Assembly (NCBI GenBank): GCA_039819095.1
Contig: JBCBSP010000004.1
Coordinates: 124,001 to 188,000 of the forward strand
Source of the DNA: JBCBSP01 sp039819095
GTDB taxonomy: Bacteria > Pseudomonadota > Alphaproteobacteria > Caulobacterales > Maricaulaceae
Direction: 5' to 3'
Length of the DNA: 64,000 bases
Below are positions 61,909 through 64,000 of the stretch, in pieces. The position numbers and the translations under genes are program-made. The notes beneath the pieces were generated by a model. The model did not search any database. It was not told where the DNA came from and worked only from the letters and a program-made list of their open reading frames with translations. Numbering within the stretch: position 1 is the first letter of the stretch; the number at the start of each line of letters is the position of its first letter.

Positions 61909-63540
61909 ATGGATCGTCTCAAAATCACATTACGCCTTGGCGGCGGATTCACTTTGGTCGCAGCGCTCACCGCTGGTCTTGCAGTGTGCGCTATAATGAT
62001 GCTGGCGTCGCTCTCTGCGAGTTTCACGCGGCTTGACGCTGACCTTAAGGCTATGGCCGCCTATGGCGACATACAGGAAGATGCGCTGCAGGCGCGCCTG
62101 GCGGCTTTCGCCTGGCGAGTGAACGGCGCCGATGAACAGGCCGTTAAGGTTCGCCAGAGTCTCGGCGAAGCGCGCGATGTGGTCAATGAGCGGCTGGGAC
62201 ATGATTCAGCCGATGCTGTCGAGCTGGGCGAGATTGACGCGTTTGCTGCGGATTACATGGCGGCGTTTGAACGCTTGGTTGCAGGCGACCCGTCGGCGGG
62301 CCCCGTCCTGGATCGCATAGGGCCGGAGCTCGTCGCGAGCGTGGAGCGTTTGCACAGTCAGGTCAGCGAAAACGCGGCCGTGCTCAATGCGGGGTTTGAT
62401 CGTGACGTGTCGCGTTTTACCTGGCTTGTCGGGGCTATTGCACTGGCGGCGCTTCTTATGGCGGCTGCGCTGGCCTGGTTGATCACACGCTCGCTCACAG
62501 GGCCGCTAAGCGCGGCGGTCAGTCGAACAGAGGCGCTGGCGACGGGCGACTATGACAGCGAGACACCGGGCTTGGGGCTGCGCGACGAGCTGGGGACGCT
62601 GGCCCGGTCTCAGGAGACGTTGCGCGTGCGCCTGAGTGAAGCGCGCGCGGCTGAACGCAGCACCGCTGAGCGGCGTGAAGCTCAGGCGCAGCGGGCCGAG
62701 GCGCTGGACAGCCTGATCGAGGATTTCCAGCTGAAGGCCGATGAGGTGATGGGGCTGCTCACCGATGCAGGCGGTTCGCTGACCGGTGCTGCCGGGTCTC
62801 TCGCGGATCTGGCCGCTGAGGCGGAGGACGATGCCGGCACGGTCGCGGCAGCAGCTGAGGAATCAAGCGCCAGCGTTCAGACCGTCGCCTCTTCAGCTGA
62901 AGAACTCAGCGCCTCGATCGGTGAAATTCGCCGCGCCGCGCATGATGTTGCTGAGAGCGTCGCGACCGCCAGCCAGCGGGCGACGCATTCGGCCAGCGAG
63001 TTGGAGGCCATGCAGAGCTCTGTTCATGGCATGGTCGCGATCCTTGATGCGATCAACGGCGTTGCGGAACAGACCAATCTTCTGGCGCTGAACGCCACGA
63101 TTGAAGCCGCGCGCGCCGGGGAGGCGGGCAAGGGGTTCGCAGTGGTCGCCAGTGAAGTAAAGGCGCTGGCTGAACAGACGCAGCGCCTTACCGACAAAAT
63201 CGGCGAGGAGATCGCCGCATTGCGCACCCGGGCCGATACGGTTGCAGGCGGCGCCGGTTCGATCAGCGAGGCGCTGGCGGCGATCCGCACCCAGGCGGCT
63301 TCGGCGTCCACGGCGGCCGAACAGCAGACCGCCGCCGTTCAGGAGATTTCCGTCAGCGCCCAGGAAGCCGCGCGTGGGTCCGGCGACAGCGCCCAGAGCA
63401 CCAACCGGATCAGTGGTTCGGTCGCCTCCGCTGCCGATGAGGCTCGCAAGGTGGCGGTCGTCGCTGAGAAGGTTACCGCGCTTTCAGATGATCTGCGCGC
63501 GCAGATTCACGCCTTTATTGACGGAGTGAAGGCGGCGTGA
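61909..63540 (+). CDS. Methyl-accepting chemotaxis protein
   Basis: A 543-residue chemoreceptor: an N-terminal helix (about 13-36), a helical periplasmic ligand domain (about 40-165), a second helix (about 168-192), HAMP with RSLTGPLSAAVSRTEALATG, and the signalling domain with the hairpin tip AEQTNLLALNATIEAARAGE. No CheB/CheR pentapeptide is seen at the C-terminus. It is a monocistronic unit away from a che cluster. Confidence 0.95.
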   Translation: MDRLKITLRLGGGFTLVAALTAGLAVCAIMMLASLSASFTRLDADLKAMAAYGDIQEDALQARLAAFAWRVNGADEQAVKVRQSLGEARDVVNERLGHDSADAVELGEIDAFAADYMAAFERLVAGDPSAGPVLDRIGPELVASVERLHSQVSENAAVLNAGFDRDVSRFTWLVGAIALAALLMAAALAWLITRSLTGPLSAAVSRTEALATGDYDSETPGLGLRDELGTLARSQETLRVRLSEARAAERSTAERREAQAQRAEALDSLIEDFQLKADEVMGLLTDAGGSLTGAAGSLADLAAEAEDDAGTVAAAAEESSASVQTVASSAEELSASIGEIRRAAHDVAESVATASQRATHSASELEAMQSSVHGMVAILDAINGVAEQTNLLALNATIEAARAGEAGKGFAVVASEVKALAEQTQRLTDKIGEEIAALRTRADTVAGGAGSISEALAAIRTQAASASTAAEQQTAAVQEISVSAQEAARGSGDSAQSTNRISGSVASAADEARKVAVVAEKVTALSDDLRAQIHAFIDGVKAA

Positions 63541-63543
63541 AAC

Positions 63544-64000
63544 TCAATATCTAAACGACAGCCGAGCATAGACGACGCGCCCGCGCGGATCGTGAACCTT
63601 GGTGTCATAACCCAATGGCGTGGCGACGAAGGGCGGGTCTTCATTGAACAGGTTGAGCGCGCCGATGCTAAGCCGCGCCGGCGCCAGTTGCAGCCCGGCC
63701 TGCAGGTCGAACACCGTCCACGCATCCACGTCAGCCCCGCCATTCTCATCGTCGTTATAGGATGAGGTGTGACGAACACCGAGGCTGGCGAAGACCGGCC
63801 CGTGATCCCAGCGCGCCTCGGCATTCGCGCGCCATTGAGGCAGGGAGCGGGCGAAATTGGTGAAGTTGCGCTGGCCCTCGGCGCTGACTTCCTGGTTAAG
63901 CACCGGATCAACCAGAGTGAATTCATCGACATAGGCGCTGGCGGCCGTCAGGTTGAGCGCGCCGTAGCGGCCCAGCGAGAACGGTCCGGCTTCCATCGAG
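63544..64000 (-). CDS. C-terminal part of a TonB-dependent receptor (runs off right edge)
   Basis: The visible 150-odd residues alternate in the beta-strand manner of an outer-membrane barrel (WRANAEARWDHGPVFASLGV, WTVFDLQAGLQLAPARLSIG, ALNLFNEDPPF) and end in the aromatic RLSFRY typical of outer-membrane proteins. The NLFNEDP segment is a hallmark of TonB-dependent receptors. The start lies outside the window, so the ligand cannot be guessed. It is convergent with the chemoreceptor, three bases apart. Confidence 0.9.
   Translation of the reverse strand, partial: SMEAGPFSLGRYGALNLTAASAYVDEFTLVDPVLNQEVSAEGQRNFTNFARSLPQWRANAEARWDHGPVFASLGVRHTSSYNDDENGGADVDAWTVFDLQAGLQLAPARLSIGALNLFNEDPPFVATPLGYDTKVHDPRGRVVYARLSFRY

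Overview
The window is chromosomal DNA of a GC-rich alphaproteobacterium, most likely of the Maricaulales/Caulobacterales group (Oceanicaulis/Maricaulis-like). This rests on a CckA-type hybrid kinase next to flagellar export genes, TTAA-N7-TTAA CtrA boxes, an alphaproteobacterial GTTC-N7-GTTC LexA box at recA, the F1-ATPase zeta-type inhibitor (DUF1476), and the murA/DUF2948/UPF0262/infA/maf/yacG neighbourhood. The genus is inference; no rRNA is present.

Layout. 1-13.5 kb: tldD, a TPR protein, a complete aa3 cytochrome oxidase locus (ctaC, ctaD, ctaB, a small CoxF-like protein, ctaG, ctaE, DUF983, SURF1), then an acetyltransferase overlapped by an EAL phosphodiesterase, YqgE, a peroxiredoxin and a DUF4349 lipoprotein. 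13.5-14 kb is a gene-free stretch with dispersed repeats. 14-24.7 kb: flagellar genes fliP-fliO (minus) and flgB-flgC-fliE (plus) diverge from a CtrA box, and fliQ-fliR-flhB follow about 6 kb later. Between fliE and fliQ lies an accessory cassette (about 16.5-22.4 kb) that looks like a class II microcin (colicin V-type) system: a C39-peptidase ABC exporter, a CvaA-like HlyD protein, two small precursors with nearly matching 15-residue double-glycine leaders, a small membrane protein after each precursor (candidate immunity), and, unexpectedly, a Fic-domain protein translationally coupled to the HlyD gene. This is the most interesting part of the window.

24.8-43.2 kb is housekeeping: cckA, recA, alaS, a CPA2 antiporter, icd, a TrmJ-like methyltransferase, rpsD, the grxD/bolA pair, an M28 peptidase lipoprotein, a DCC protein, the zeta inhibitor, and purC-purS-purQ-purL. 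43.3-53.6 kb: both methylmalonyl-CoA mutase subunits, an orphan phage/GTA-type DUF2793 protein, proline iminopeptidase, a slipin/NfeD pair and a Rieske oxygenase. 53.6-56.4 kb is a visibly less GC-rich module beside a tRNA-Thr: GNAT acetyltransferase, Ogt, a Tat-exported DUF3237 protein and a MarR regulator. Related palindromes lie in front of all three of its transcription units, suggesting a small local regulon. 56.6-64 kb: murA, DUF2948, UPF0262, a small phosphatase, infA, maf, a short RNase E/G, yacG, a chemoreceptor, and the 3' end of a TonB-dependent receptor running off the right edge.

Working together: the 15 kb CtrA box and the CckA kinase tie the flagellar genes to the cell cycle. 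The exporter cassette would share only location with them, and needs a TolC encoded elsewhere. All names come from reading motifs and gene order by eye; no database search was possible.
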